Source of the DNA: Chloroflexi bacterium AL-N1
Lineage (GTDB): Bacteria > Chloroflexota > Chloroflexia > Chloroflexales > Roseiflexaceae
DNA length: 54,530 bases
Direction of reading: 5' to 3'
Assembly (NCBI GenBank): GCA_013122435.1
Contig: WYDT01000047.1
Location: 1 to 54,530 of the forward strand
Below the pieces are notes generated by a model that worked only from the letters and a program-made list of their open reading frames with translations, had not been told where the DNA came from and searched no databases. Below are positions 8,893-19,419 of the stretch, in pieces; position 1 is the first letter of the stretch, and each line of letters starts with the position of its first letter. The translations under genes and the position numbers were made by a program.

Positions 8893-11259
8893 ATGGCCCT
8901 ATTTCAAACCAACTATGGCTACTTCTGTGATGATGGCAAAGAATATATCATCACACGACCAGACACACCCATGCCCTGGATCAATGTTATCTCTAATGGT
9001 GACTACGGGATGACCCTCTCCCAGGCCGGGAGTGGCTATAGCTGGCGTACACACGCAAGCCTCAATCGGCTGACACGTTGGGAACAGGACCTGATCCGCG
9101 ATGAGTGGGGCAAATATCTCTATCTGCGCGACAGCGCCAGCGGGGCCATCTGGTCGGTCAGTCGGCAGCCATGTGGCGAGGCACTGGAGGATTATCGTGT
9201 GCGACATGGCATGGGCTATTCGGTGATCGAGGGCTGTCGTGAGGGGATCGAACACCAGGTGACGTACACTGTACCACTCGACGACCCCTGTGAGCTTTGG
9301 ATAGTACGCCTCCACAACCACGATACACAGACACGCCACATTCAGTTGTACAGTCACTTTGAGTGGTGCCTTGGAGCCGCCCCCGATTGGCACCGCGAAT
9401 TTCATCGCACGTTTATCGAGACCAAGTATGTAGCCTCCCATAATGCGCTGCTCGCCACCAAAGTGTTGTGGGATCTGCCCGGCGACACCAAAGCTCATTG
9501 GAATCGTGAATGGGCTTATGCTGGATTCCATAGCGTGTCGCCCAGTCCCGCAGGATTTAATGCCGATAAGTATGCCTTTCTGGGACGACATGGTACGCTT
9601 GCTACACCATATGCATTACAAAACGGCCTATTACCGGGCAAAGTGGGGCGCTGGCATGATCCGGTGGGAAACCTGAGTGTCGACGTGGAACTAGCGCCAG
9701 ATACGACCGTAGAACTGGTCTTTGTTCTGGGTACTGCCGATAATACTGAGCACGCATTACAACTGGCAGATTGGTACCGTGATCCACAGGCGGCCCAGAC
9801 CGCGTTGGAAAAGGTACAACGATTCTGGACAGAACTCACGAACGAACTAGTCATTGAGACGCCTGATCCAGCGTTCAACGTGATGGGCAATGGTTGGCTG
9901 CAATACCAGGCAATTGCGGGGCGGTTATGGGGGCGCAGCGCGTACTATCAGCTTGGCGGAGCTTTTGGTTTTCGTGATCAGTTACAGGATAGCCTGGTCT
10001 GGTTGCTGCTTGGTCGGTCCGAACAAACACTGAAGCAGATTAAACTGCATGCCGCCCATCAATACCATGATGGTGTCGTGCTGCACTGGTGGCATCCCTT
10101 GGCTGAGTCGGGCTTGCGTTCAAACTACAGCGATGATTTGCTCTGGCTGCCCTTTGTGGTGCTGCACTATCTGCACGAAACAGGCGACATGTCCTGTCTT
10201 GATGAGATAATCCCCTTCTTCGATGATGGTTCAGCATCTTTGCTTGAGCACTGCCGACGCGCATTTGAGGTGGCACTGAGCCGTTATAGTGCCGGGGGTC
10301 TACCACTCATTCTCGCAGGCGATTGGAATGATGGGCTTAACGCGGTTGGGATCGAGCGGCGTGGCGAAAGCACGTGGATGGCGCATTTCCTGCATTACTT
10401 GCTGGTAGCATGGGCTGATCTGGACATCCTTGATAACACTACCCAAAAGCGTTTTCAGACGGAAGCAGATGCTCTGCGGATTGCAGTCAATGAGTATTGC
10501 TGGGATGGCGGTTGGTATATACGTGCAACGACCGACGCTGGCGCAGTGCTTGGTTCATCAAGATGTGCTGAAGGACAGGTCTTTTTGAACGCACAGACGT
10601 GGGCAGTGCTGAGTGGAATCGCACCATCAGAGCGTGCCCAACAAGCAATGGTTGCGGTCCGTGAGCGTCTTTATCAATCGTATGGGCCACTACTATTGGC
10701 TCCGGCGTATGCACATCCTGACAGCACTATCGGCTATTTAACTCGCTATGCACCTGGTGCCCGTGAGAATGGTGGTGTCTATGTCCATGCGGCATGCTGG
10801 GCGGTGCTGGCCGAACGACAGATTGCCGGTGCAGATGACGCATATCAATTGTGGCGGAGTTTTTGCCCGGTAGTACGAGGAAGCGAACCAACGGCGTATA
10901 TGGCGGAACCCTACGTTATGCCGGGGAATGTTGATGGTCCCCTCGCCGATCTGCCTGGGCGCGGCGGATGGACCTGGTATACTGGCGCGGCAGCCTGGTG
11001 TTTGCGTGCGATGGTCGAGGGCGTGCTTGGTATTACTGCTGATCTCAGGGGATTACGTATAGAAGCAGATTTGCCACAGAGCTGGTCGACTTTTCGGATG
11101 CAGCGACGTTTTCGTGGTGCGACGTATGTTATTACTGTGCGACGGGCCATCAATACCGAGTCATCAGGATGTTGGGTCGATGGAGCGCTATGGGACAGGA
11201 AGTATCTGCCATTAGCTGACGCAGGCACTACAGTGCAGGTCGATGTCGTTATCGCTTGA
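8893..11259 (+). CDS. GH94-family glycoside phosphorylase
   Basis: 788 residues, normal for GH94. The N-terminal beta-sandwich starts FQTNYGYFCDDGKEYIITRPDTPMPWINVISN, as in cellobiose/chitobiose phosphorylases and their relatives. The (alpha/alpha)6 catalytic barrel carries GDWNDGLNAVG at about residues 476-486, which holds the general-acid aspartate. The enzyme breaks a beta-glucoside with phosphate to give glucose 1-phosphate. No signal peptide is seen, so it acts in the cytoplasm on imported oligosaccharide. With a GH144-like neighbour, a 1,2-beta-oligoglucan (sophoro-oligosaccharide) phosphorylase is plausible; cellobiose is the alternative. Confidence 0.88.
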   Translation: MALFQTNYGYFCDDGKEYIITRPDTPMPWINVISNGDYGMTLSQAGSGYSWRTHASLNRLTRWEQDLIRDEWGKYLYLRDSASGAIWSVSRQPCGEALEDYRVRHGMGYSVIEGCREGIEHQVTYTVPLDDPCELWIVRLHNHDTQTRHIQLYSHFEWCLGAAPDWHREFHRTFIETKYVASHNALLATKVLWDLPGDTKAHWNREWAYAGFHSVSPSPAGFNADKYAFLGRHGTLATPYALQNGLLPGKVGRWHDPVGNLSVDVELAPDTTVELVFVLGTADNTEHALQLADWYRDPQAAQTALEKVQRFWTELTNELVIETPDPAFNVMGNGWLQYQAIAGRLWGRSAYYQLGGAFGFRDQLQDSLVWLLLGRSEQTLKQIKLHAAHQYHDGVVLHWWHPLAESGLRSNYSDDLLWLPFVVLHYLHETGDMSCLDEIIPFFDDGSASLLEHCRRAFEVALSRYSAGGLPLILAGDWNDGLNAVGIERRGESTWMAHFLHYLLVAWADLDILDNTTQKRFQTEADALRIAVNEYCWDGGWYIRATTDAGAVLGSSRCAEGQVFLNAQTWAVLSGIAPSERAQQAMVAVRERLYQSYGPLLLAPAYAHPDSTIGYLTRYAPGARENGGVYVHAACWAVLAERQIAGADDAYQLWRSFCPVVRGSEPTAYMAEPYVMPGNVDGPLADLPGRGGWTWYTGAAAWCLRAMVEGVLGITADLRGLRIEADLPQSWSTFRMQRRFRGATYVITVRRAINTESSGCWVDGALWDRKYLPLADAGTTVQVDVVIA

Positions 11260-11317
11260 GTTATGTCAACACATAGTTCGCTGACTGTCTGTCACAGTAG
11301 TTTACCTGATCCAGCCC

Positions 11318-12622
11318 TCAAGCTTTGCAGGATGGGATATCTACATATGCACGCAAATAATCATTGAGAAAGCACCCTCCTGGGTCGAGTTGGGCGCGCA
11401 GATCCATAAAGTGATCCCATTGCGGATATAGTGCCCGGAGTTCCGCTGCGGTGCAGGTATGGAGTTTGCCCCAATGTGGGCGTCCGTCGTAGGTGCGGAA
11501 GATATCCTCAACCAGATCGAAGTAGGGGCGATAGGCCATTCCTTTGAACATATGCACAGCGATATACGCTGACTCGCGCTGGTAGGTGGGGCTGAGGGGA
11601 ATATCGTCCACCGCGACGAAGCGACATTCCAGCGGGAAGTGCACATCTACGTCCTCACGGGTGATGGCCGCTTTAATCGTGTACAGGCAATCAACAAAAT
11701 GTTCGGCAGGGATAGTGTATTCCATCTCCTAAAATTTGACTACTCGCACGGTGGCAAATGTCTCATGGCTGGCAGTCACATCATGTCCATTCGAGATCAA
11801 CGTAGACATCATACGGGCGATGCGCTTTGATTGCCATGGAAACTGCCATGCAGCGGCGCTGAATCCCCAGAAGGCCAGGTTTTCAATCACGTTCTCATTA
11901 AATCGCCGGAACAGGCTTTTGTGCTGTGCTGGTTGATCGATGATATTCATCGTCTTCACCAACGTCGTTTCGGTGTGGGGAATCCAGTAGAATTCAAAAT
12001 GCCGATGTTGCTTGAGCTTGTCCAGATTATGCAGCACATCCTGTAAGGGCTGTTTGTACCAGTGATAGTCCAGCGTGTAGGCGGGCATACACTGGAGCGT
12101 CACCTGCGTGATGATACCCAACGTTCCCATCGAGACCTGCGCTGCTTTGAAGATGTCGCGGTTTTCCGTCTCTGAGCAGTCGATGACAGCACCACTTGCT
12201 GTGATCAATCGTAAACCAACCACTTGTGTAGCAACGCTGCCGAGTGCAGCACCACTGCCATGCGTACCTGTGCTGATCGCTCCAGCGATGGATTGCACAT
12301 CAATATCTCCCAGGTTGATCTGGGCCAGATCCACGGCTGCCAGGTGTTTACCTAGCGCTTTGATCTTCGTCCCACCCCACACCGTCACCTGATGCGTGTC
12401 ATGATCCACATTGATGATACCCTGTAGCTTATTAAGCGAGATGAGCACATCGTCCGTTTCGATCAAGCGGGTGAAGGAATGGCCCGATCCAATGACACGG
12501 ATGCGGCGGTTCTGTTGCGAGCAGGCTTTAACCAGGGCGATTAATGCCGCTTCTGTTTCCGGCGTATGGAGATTTTTCGGTGTAAAACGGACGGATCCCG
12601 ACCAATTTTGTATCTGTGTCAT
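11318..12622 (-). pseudogene. FAD-dependent D-arabinono-1,4-lactone oxidase-like gene with in-frame TAG
   Basis: The N-terminal part (12622-11732, M-T-Q-I-Q-N-W start) is a VAO-type FAD-binding domain with IRVIGSGHSFT and a SIAGAISTGTHGSG flavin loop. The rest (11725-11318) is a D-arabinono-lactone oxidase domain including GRPHWGKLH near its end. The two parts are in the same frame, separated only by TAG at 11731-11729, giving VKF-stop-EMEYTIP where intact homologues read through. The product would oxidise a sugar lactone or alditol. Its upstream neighbour, also broken, is a PLP aldolase. Nonsense mutation or sequencing error is most likely; no tRNA with a CUA anticodon was found in the window. 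Confidence 0.75.
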
Positions 12623-12654
12623 GTGCCTACTCACTTCATTCGAGGAATAAATTC

Positions 12655-13840
12655 CTATAAAAAGCATTGCTGTTCGCCTCGGTAGGTGGGCGCTTCCGCG
12701 ATGATAGCATCCCCGCGTATCAACAACAGCGTATTAAACCGCTCGCAGAGTTCCCCCGCTTTGCTATGGCGCAAAAAGATTGGATCACCAAGGCGCAACA
12801 TATGCGTGCCAGCATAAACGATGGGCGTTTGGACTTCCCCAGATCCTTCCAGGCTGGTGAGTTGTGCTCCTTCCGGAGCATAGATGACAGGTTGTTTATC
12901 CGCACTGACGGCACCGGACGCGATATACCCACCGCCGTGACAGGTATATATGCCATCTTTAGGTTGGCGCACAATTTCGAGGGCGAAACCCGCCGCTGGT
13001 TGATGCTTAAAAGCGCGGTAATTGTCAAACAAGCCAGGGGCATAAAATCCTGACCCGACGGTAATCTCTGTGACATGTGTTTCCGCACAGGTGCTTTCCA
13101 TGCTGCCGGTTCCTCCCCCGTTGACAAAATGGAGCTGAACGCCTTTCTGCTTGAGCGCTTCGACAATGGCCGTTCGCCGTGTAGCGATGGGTGCAACAGA
13201 TCGCTGTTTTAACAAGCGGATAACGCGGTTACGTAAGCCTCCTTTAGGGGTGTTATCGCCTATCGGCGATCTGTGCTTCGTAACCCATAATGCCATCCAG
13301 AGTGATGTTTGGGCAGTGTTCGATAGCAGTGCAGATGTCCCGCGCATGATCAACCGTAGTGACACTGGAACGCCACACGCCAAAGTGCAAGCCAGGGAAA
13401 GCTACCGACATAGCCACATCCAGGCATACGGGCAGTACCACATCCTGGCTGGCGGCGATGGCTTGCAAGTGGTCGATGTGGGCAACGGAGTCGATCATTA
13501 GGATGATGGTTTTGCCGTTGCGGACTTCCACACAGACAGCGCGGATTTCCGCTGGATGCCAGGAGGGATAGCCCAACAGCAGGTCATCATAACCCTGTTG
13601 ACTAAGCCACACCGCTTCTGGCACGGTGAAGCACATAAGACCCTGGATCTGAGAATGTGCCTTGAGTAGATGATCTAGAATGGGACGTGAGCGTACACTT
13701 TTGGAGGCGATACGAATCTGCTTATCACCTGCCCGTTTGACGATTGACTCTATGTTGGCGTCGAGTGCGTCGAGATCGACAAAGGCAAAGGGCATGGGTC
13801 TACCATCAAAGGTGGATTTTAAATCAGCATACGTTCTCAT
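12655..13840 (-). pseudogene. Frameshifted PLP-dependent amino acid aldolase/deaminase (alanine-racemase fold)
   Basis: The N-terminal half (13840 to about 13262) reads MRTYADLKSTFDGRPMPFAFVDLDALDANI and has the PLP lysine in IRIASKSVRS, typical of the DSD1/D-threonine-aldolase-like family. The C-terminal half (about 13262-12655) continues in another frame with FVNGGGTGSMEST, FYAPGLFDNY and HGGGYIASG. One base near 13258-13265 disrupts the frame (GYEAQIADRR-stop against IGDNTPKGG). Together the halves give the usual 390 or so residues. The gene overlaps the start of the oxidase gene, so both belonged to one minus-strand operon divergent from the TetR gene at 14079. Confidence 0.75.
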
Positions 13841-14078
13841 ACATATGTTGCCAATGGATTGGGAAGGTTGCAACGTTATGATACCACATCGACGAAGCGA
13901 CCACCGTGCCAGAATCTCGCCGGGGTGTACCAAATCGCAAGCTATACGCACTGTGTCGCGATCCTTCCACTGCTCACACGCATTACACCATAGCTGCATA
14001 AAATGGAAGCTATCTTCCGCTTTTCGCAAAAAAGTGCTATACTATGCCACATCAAGCAACACAGGGGCAATCGTATTT

Positions 14079-14693
14079 ATGAGCAAAGCATCAGGGGAAG
14101 CGCGTCGTCAACGGAAAGATGTACGACGCAACTTAGAGCGTGTAGTGCAGGCTGCACGAGACCTTTTTATGGAGCGTGGCCCCGACGTGACGATGGAGGA
14201 AGTCGCACGTCGAGCAGGAGTTGGTGTTGGCACCATTTACCGACGTTTTCCCAGCAAAGAGCATTTGTTTGAAGCCATAAGCCACGCGGCCTGTGATGAT
14301 ATGCGTAGCTGTTTTTTGGAAGCAGCACAGGCTGAACACGATGCGATTAGCAAACTACGGGCATTGATCTTTATCAGATACCAGCATGGTCAGCAGCCAG
14401 TTACGTTGATCGATTTCCGACCAGGCAATCCTCATACTGCGGAATCTGACCACGCTGACCACGATCCTACACAGTTGTATACCATTCTGCATAACAAACT
14501 TCAGCAAGTCATTATTGAAGGGCAAGCACAGGGCACAATTCGACCCGGCAATCCAACTATTCTCGCCGCCTTATGCCTGGAATTACTCAAACCAAGTACG
14601 ATACAGAATCTGCAAGGTGTGGCTGGCGAATGTACAGAAGAAATAACAGAGCAAGTGGCTGCCTTTGTACTCAGGGGCCTCACAAGCTGTTAA
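14079..14693 (+). CDS. TetR-family transcriptional regulator
   Basis: 204 residues from the ATG at 14079; the upstream open frame belongs to the opposite gene's leader. The N-terminal HTH is clear: VVQAARDLFMERGPDVTMEEVARRAGVGVGTIYRRFPSKEHLFEAI (about residues 20-68). The C-terminal ligand domain is variable, as usual. It is divergent from the aldolase-oxidase pair, its likely target. A TATAC-type -10 element lies near 14037-14043, about 36 bases before the ATG. Confidence 0.88.
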   Translation: MSKASGEARRQRKDVRRNLERVVQAARDLFMERGPDVTMEEVARRAGVGVGTIYRRFPSKEHLFEAISHAACDDMRSCFLEAAQAEHDAISKLRALIFIRYQHGQQPVTLIDFRPGNPHTAESDHADHDPTQLYTILHNKLQQVIIEGQAQGTIRPGNPTILAALCLELLKPSTIQNLQGVAGECTEEITEQVAAFVLRGLTSC

Positions 14694-14715
14694 CGCCATA
14701 TGGAACTTCTTATGG

Positions 14716-15786
14716 TTATGCAAGTTTATTGGCAATATTTGGCGGCAGTTTTGCTCCGTGCAAGGATCGCGCTGTGGCCAGTTGATCCGCAGTAACAATA
14801 CACTCAGTGAGATTCGCCCCAGTTAACTCAGCGTTTGTCAGGTCCGCAGCTGTGAGATCTGCGCCTGAGAGATCCGCTTCGTGCAAAACTGCTTCTGATA
14901 GGTTGGCTTGACGCAAATTAGCTCCCATCAGTTGCCCGTCAGTCAGATTGGCTCCGTTCAGATGAACATCACGAAGATTGGCATCGACAAGATTTGTTTT
15001 ATACAGATACGCCTCGGTCAGATCGGTCTCCGCCAGATTTGCCTCAATGAGATACGACCCACTCAAATCAGACTTCGACAAATTGACTCCCGCAAGAGTC
15101 GCTCTATGGAGATAAATCTCAATAAGTTGTGCTTCGCGCAGATCTGCCTGATACAAGTTGATAATCGGCGGTGTCACGTCTTCCACACCATCATTTGTTG
15201 AACGCATAAATTCTGTGTATCCAATCAACTTTGATTCGTAGAGGAATTGAATAACGCTCGCCTTACGTGCACCAGTCAATCTGCTTAGTGCTGTAAGTGT
15301 GTGGGCTCGTGCAATGTTGGCAACAGAGTCATGGGGGTTTGCAGTGTCTAGGCCATCACGCAACACAAGATGAGTCATTTGGTCAAGGTATGACTGGAGC
15401 ACTGCTTCCTGAGCCCGCTGCTGTTCGATCTCACGAGCATCATTAGCACGATTCTCTTCAATCTCACGGGTCTCTTTCGACTTTTGCTCTTCGATCAGGC
15501 GTAACTCCTGAGTGCGATATTTCGTCATCTGGGTAGTGCGTTCCTGAAACACGATGCTGACCCACATGGCTAATATAATGACTGTCGTGGGCAATATCAG
15601 TAAATTGAGCCAATCCCACAAACCGCGCTCACCGACACCTTCCTGGCTCAAAAGCTCAATCTGTGGTAATTCAACACCGGTTAATTCCACAAAGCCTGGC
15701 AGTATCAGTTGTACAATAATGTAAACCAGACTGACTACCACCACGAAGCCAAGGATGATTTTTGCCAGCGTCCACAGTTGTTGCAT
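14716..15786 (-). CDS. Membrane-anchored coiled-coil pentapeptide-repeat protein
   Basis: 356 residues from the ATG at 15786. Two membrane helices lie near residues 8-30 and 65-85, then a charged coiled coil (about 95-150, rich in Glu/Arg/Gln), a linker, and a C-terminal right-handed beta-helix of pentapeptide repe repeats (A(D/N)LXX: LYQADLREA... to AELTGANLTE, about 225-335). Such repeats usually make rigid protein-interaction rods. The role is unknown. It stands tail to tail with the TetR gene 22 bases away. Confidence 0.85.
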   Translation of the reverse strand: MQQLWTLAKIILGFVVVVSLVYIIVQLILPGFVELTGVELPQIELLSQEGVGERGLWDWLNLLILPTTVIILAMWVSIVFQERTTQMTKYRTQELRLIEEQKSKETREIEENRANDAREIEQQRAQEAVLQSYLDQMTHLVLRDGLDTANPHDSVANIARAHTLTALSRLTGARKASVIQFLYESKLIGYTEFMRSTNDGVEDVTPPIINLYQADLREAQLIEIYLHRATLAGVNLSKSDLSGSYLIEANLAETDLTEAYLYKTNLVDANLRDVHLNGANLTDGQLMGANLRQANLSEAVLHEADLSGADLTAADLTNAELTGANLTECIVTADQLATARSLHGAKLPPNIANKLA

Positions 15787-15842
15787 ACAACTCTTCTCAA
15801 TGATCCAATTCAAAACGGTAATAGAAGAACAGTAAACAGAGA

Positions 15843-15870
15843 CACGGTACCTCAAGACGAGATACCGTGT
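15843..15870 (-). terminator. Probable terminator of tRNA-Lys
   Basis: On the minus strand, just after the tRNA CCA, ACACGGTA pairs with TACCGTGT around a 12-base loop and is followed by a T-rich stretch. It fits a terminator for the tRNA transcript. Confidence 0.55.
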
Positions 15871-15877
15871 TGGATTA

Positions 15878-15952
15878 TGGTGAGCCGCCAGGGACTCGAA
15901 CCCCGAACCAGCTGATTAAGAGTCAGATGCTCTACCATTGAGCTAGCGGCCC
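15878..15952 (-). tRNA. tRNA-Lys(CTT)
   Basis: Complete cloverleaf: 7-bp acceptor GGGCCGC/GCGGCTC, D loop with GG, anticodon loop CTCTTAA, T loop TTCGAGT, A73 and encoded CCA. An ordinary isolated tRNA, useful for comparison with the unusual array at 46.4-50.1 kb, which holds a second Lys(CTT). Confidence 0.95.
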
Positions 15953-16266
15953 ATCACCATTGGCAGATTATAGCAGATACACCTTAAAGATGCAAGTTAA
16001 TACGTGACTGGTAAGCGCTATATATGGTATCAAGCGAATTTGTGACCAGAAGCACGATAGCAGTTCTGCTATCATTTTGCAATAGGTACTGCTACCCTTA
16101 GTGACCTTTATAAAGCACAGCTATGCTTTAGAGGGACTATCTGACCATAGTTTGGGAGTAATTGATAATGTTATTCTTTCATTGACAGTACTTATATGCT
16201 TTTAGTAGCTTTTGTGATAACTGCTCACAGCAGCAAGGTTTTCTTAAAGAAAGGATGTGTCGCATC

Positions 16267-16488
16267 ATGCACGATTTTCTCCAAATCAAAGCAGCAGCCA
16301 AGTTTCTGGGAGTTTCACCAAATACACTACGTAACTGGGAACGCAGTGGTAAACTTACCACTTACCGACACCCGATCAATGGCTACCGTCTCTACAAAAA
16401 GACTGACTTAGAGACTTTGCTCTCATCAATTCAGCGCTCTGATCAGACGATATCAACGAGACAAACAGATCTGCTTGTCTCACATTAA
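16267..16488 (+). CDS. Small MerR/excisionase-type HTH protein
   Basis: 73 residues that are essentially one winged-helix DNA-binding domain: FLQIKAAAKFLGVSPNTLRNWERSGKLTTYRHPINGYRLYKKTDLETLL. This is the MerR/HTH_17 pattern without an effector domain. AAAGAAAGGA upstream supports either the ATG at 16267 or the one at 16255. Single-domain proteins of this kind act as small regulators or recombination directionality factors; no integrase is nearby. The 315 bases upstream (15953-16266) show nothing else recognisable. Confidence 0.8.
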   Translation: MHDFLQIKAAAKFLGVSPNTLRNWERSGKLTTYRHPINGYRLYKKTDLETLLSSIQRSDQTISTRQTDLLVSH

Positions 16489-16538
16489 GCGTGTATCCGT
16501 CTATCATACCGTTATAATGTGGCCACAGAGCTTTCCCA

Positions 16539-17351
16539 CTAGTGTTTTTTTCCTACCCCTGCCAAGATCGCAGATCGAGATGGTTCATCAGTAAACAGGG
16601 TGCTTGAGCTATCTGGTCGCCACGACGGAACAAAAACAATTCCTGGTTCGACAAGCGAAAACCCATCAAAAAACGCCGTAATCTGGTTGCGTGATCGTGA
16701 GCGAAGCGGTTGAGTTGAACGAGCATACAGCTGTTCAATTTGGGCAACTAGTTCAGGTGGTGCCTGATCATGCGAACCATGCGACAAAACCAGATAACTC
16801 CCTTTGGGAAGCTTGTTCGCAAACGTCTGTATGATCTGATGTGCTTTGACATCGTCTGTTACAAAATGTAAAATGGCGACCATCAACACAGCTACTGGTC
16901 TTTGAAAATCAAGTAATGTTACGATATTTGAATTCCCAAGGATCGCTTCTGGCTCACGTATATCTGACTGAACAACAACTGTGTACGCGACGTCTTCAAG
17001 CAAGGCACGGCTCTGTATTACAGCAATCGAATCAGAGTCTACATAGGCGACACGTGCTGAAGGCAAAGCGTCCTGTGCTATTTCATGGACATTTCCCACC
17101 GTCGGCATTCCAGAACCAAGATCAAGAAACTGATCAATACCCTGATTCAATAAAAAAGCCATTGCACGCTGGAGGAAGGCCCGGTTAGCACGAGCGGCAT
17201 TCGCTGCATCGGGGTACATTTGACATATCTGATCTGCAATACGTCGATCAACCTCAAAGTTATGATGTCCCCCTAAAAAATAGTCGTACATACGCGCTGG
17301 ATTAGGTTTGTCCAAAGGGATATTTGTCGGTATCCAGTTCTCTTGTGACAT
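16539..17351 (-). CDS. DUF574-type S-adenosyl methyltransferase, copy 1
   Basis: 270 residues starting MSQENWIP, followed by NPARMYDYFLGGHHNFEVDR, the hallmark N-terminus of this family, then the SAM-binding FLDLGSGMPTVGNVHE near residue 80 and YVDSDSIAV near 105. It matches the second copy at 37751-38551 in length and motifs. These proteins are abundant in Actinobacteria and Chloroflexota and their substrates are mostly unknown. AT-rich sequence with no other gene surrounds it. Confidence 0.92.
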   Translation of the reverse strand: MSQENWIPTNIPLDKPNPARMYDYFLGGHHNFEVDRRIADQICQMYPDAANAARANRAFLQRAMAFLLNQGIDQFLDLGSGMPTVGNVHEIAQDALPSARVAYVDSDSIAVIQSRALLEDVAYTVVVQSDIREPEAILGNSNIVTLLDFQRPVAVLMVAILHFVTDDVKAHQIIQTFANKLPKGSYLVLSHGSHDQAPPELVAQIEQLYARSTQPLRSRSRNQITAFFDGFSLVEPGIVFVPSWRPDSSSTLFTDEPSRSAILAGVGKKH

Positions 17352-17548
17352 TATAGTACTCCTTCAGTATAACTACCATCACAAAAAGAAAATGTCTTAT
17401 AGGTTGCCGTATTATTTATGAGGTAAGACAAGCAATTACTACCTAGGAGTATACCATGTTGATGTGTCGACAACAATGGAACAGAAAACATCGTTAATGG
17501 TACCAGCGAGATTAACGCTTTAGGACAGCACTGTGGCATTTTTGGCAT

Positions 17549-18532
17549 GTGCAAGGATATGTGCATGAAGGACGCAAATGGATGGAGCAGATCTGTCATT
17601 TGGCAGAGGATATCTGCTGGCAGCATTGCGCCCCTTTGTGGTTAGGTACTGGTGTTCTGGCATTGTATCAGAAGGCATATGGTCTGGCTCACCAATGTCT
17701 GATGCAGAGTCTTGAGTTGTGGTATTACCTCGATGATCACCATGGTATTGCCATCACCCTCGAAAAACGGGGCGTTCTGGCCACCGCACAAACCAACTGG
17801 GAAACCGATCACCGCTCCCTGCAGGCCAGCCTGGGCCTGTATACAGGCCAGCATGATCAGATTGGGCAAGCTTCTGCACTACTGAACACAGGAACCCTGG
17901 CCAATAAACAGGGGCAGATTTCATCAGGTCGTGACTATTATAAACAGAGCCTCGCTCTTGCACAACACCTGAAACACCAACCAAGCATTGCGAACAGTAT
18001 ACGCAATCTGCGTGTAACAGCCCAATATGAGAGAAACGATGATCGCGCTTACACATTATTCACGCAGGCGTTGCACCTCTTTCGTGTTCATCAGGATGAC
18101 TATTGGTGTACGATTATTGGTCTCAAACTCAGCATGGTATCACTGTACCAGCAGAAATCATGTCAGGCTATCCATTATTTATACGCATGTTCGGTTTCGG
18201 TACAGCGTTTTGGCAATACCAATCTGCTCATACAATATCTGGCATGTTGGGCAGCCCTTGGCAGTCTGTATGATCATCACACACCTACTATCCAACTGTG
18301 GGGTGCCACACAGGCACTCTGCCGATGCTTTAATATTCCCGTGGGCCTACCAACCAAACACTTTCTTACGAAGTTCCGTGACTCAATCCGTGACAACTAT
18401 AACCCTGCCATATGGGAAACTGCTTGGATTGAAGGGCAAACGCTGGCAGAGGGAGGGAACATAGATGCTTTGTTTGAATTGACCGATATTGTGAAAGAAC
18501 AGACAGAAAACCTGTATTTCCATAGCGATTGA
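17549..18532 (+). pseudogene. TPR-rich C-terminal remnant of an AfsR/SARP-like regulator
   Basis: About 327 residues of helical TPR-type repeats (HQCLMQSLELWYYLDDHHGIAITLEKRGVLA..., RDYYKQSLALAQHLKHQPSIANSIRNL...) ending in a region resembling the tail of large LuxR/AfsR-type ATPase regulators (QLWGATQALCRCFNIPVGLP). The HTH and NTPase domains such proteins carry are absent, and no good ribosome site precedes the ATG at 17549. I read it as the leftover 3' end of a larger gene, but a free-standing TPR protein cannot be excluded. Confidence 0.55.
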
Positions 18533-18633
18533 CAAGAAGTGATCAGAGCAACAACCTCCCTATGTCTCTGAGACATATTGCTTTGTGACGTATAATAGCT
18601 ACATATACGCGGATAAGGATATGTAGGACGTTC

Positions 18634-19266
18634 ATGCACACATACAAGCCTCATCGTTGGTTGGCGCTGTTTATTGGGTTGATCGTTTTTGGCTTTGGGC
18701 TTGCTTGTGTCATTCACGCAAACTTGGGATTAGGACCATGGGATGTATTACACCAGGGTCTTTCCATCCACACCGGCATCCCCATCGGCACTGTCAGCAT
18801 TCCGGTGGGGTTTTTGATCATGGTGGGATGGCTTCCGCTTGGGGAACGCCCAGGCTGGGGGACACTGGCCAATGTCATCGTGGTCGGGCTGATGATCGAC
18901 ATCGTGTTGTGGGTTTTGCCACCGGTTGATCATCTGGTGGTGCGTATCAGTTTGTTGGTCGGTGGCATCCTGGTCAGTGGCGTTGGCTCGGCACTCTACC
19001 TGAGTGCTCATCTTGGTGCTGGGCCTCGTGATGGGTTGATGTTAGGTCTGGCACGCCGCACTGGCTGGAGTATCCGCTTGATCCGCACAATGATTGAGTT
19101 AATCGCATTGCTTGGTGGCTGGTGGCTTGGCGGTACGATTGGCATTGGCACATTAGCAGTGGCCTTTGGGATCGGTCCGGTGATCCAGACAGCGTTGCGC
19201 TTCTTCGACAATCGCTTCCAATTTGCCTATCCGCATGATCCACAGAAAGCACCAATTTCGTCATGA
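18634..19266 (+). CDS. YczE/YitT-like integral membrane protein
   Basis: 210 residues with about five hydrophobic helices. Diagnostic motifs are NLGLGPWDVLHQGLS (residues 30-45) and HLGAGPRDGLMLGL (about 129-142), the twin G-x-G-P-x-D-x-L motifs of the YczE family. Function is poorly known. The ATG at 18634 follows GGATATGTAGGA. A TATAAT element at 18590-18595 may be its -10 box. Confidence 0.85.
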   Translation: MHTYKPHRWLALFIGLIVFGFGLACVIHANLGLGPWDVLHQGLSIHTGIPIGTVSIPVGFLIMVGWLPLGERPGWGTLANVIVVGLMIDIVLWVLPPVDHLVVRISLLVGGILVSGVGSALYLSAHLGAGPRDGLMLGLARRTGWSIRLIRTMIELIALLGGWWLGGTIGIGTLAVAFGIGPVIQTALRFFDNRFQFAYPHDPQKAPISS

Positions 19267-19419
19267 GGCCCCGAGTCGATGACGGACAGGGGATGTTGAG
19301 TGACGCAAAATAAGGCTGTAACGAACCAAAAGACGTGAGATACCGTACCGTCAGCTATCTAGCTCAAGCAGTTCCAATGCACGATAGAGTGAACATGGCA
19401 CGGTGTAACTACATTTCTA

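Noticed and set aside
11318..12622. Amber readthrough or genetic recoding of TAG
   Set aside because: Intact genes in the window end in TAG, no CUA-anticodon tRNA was found, and no pyrrolysine or readthrough signal is visible.
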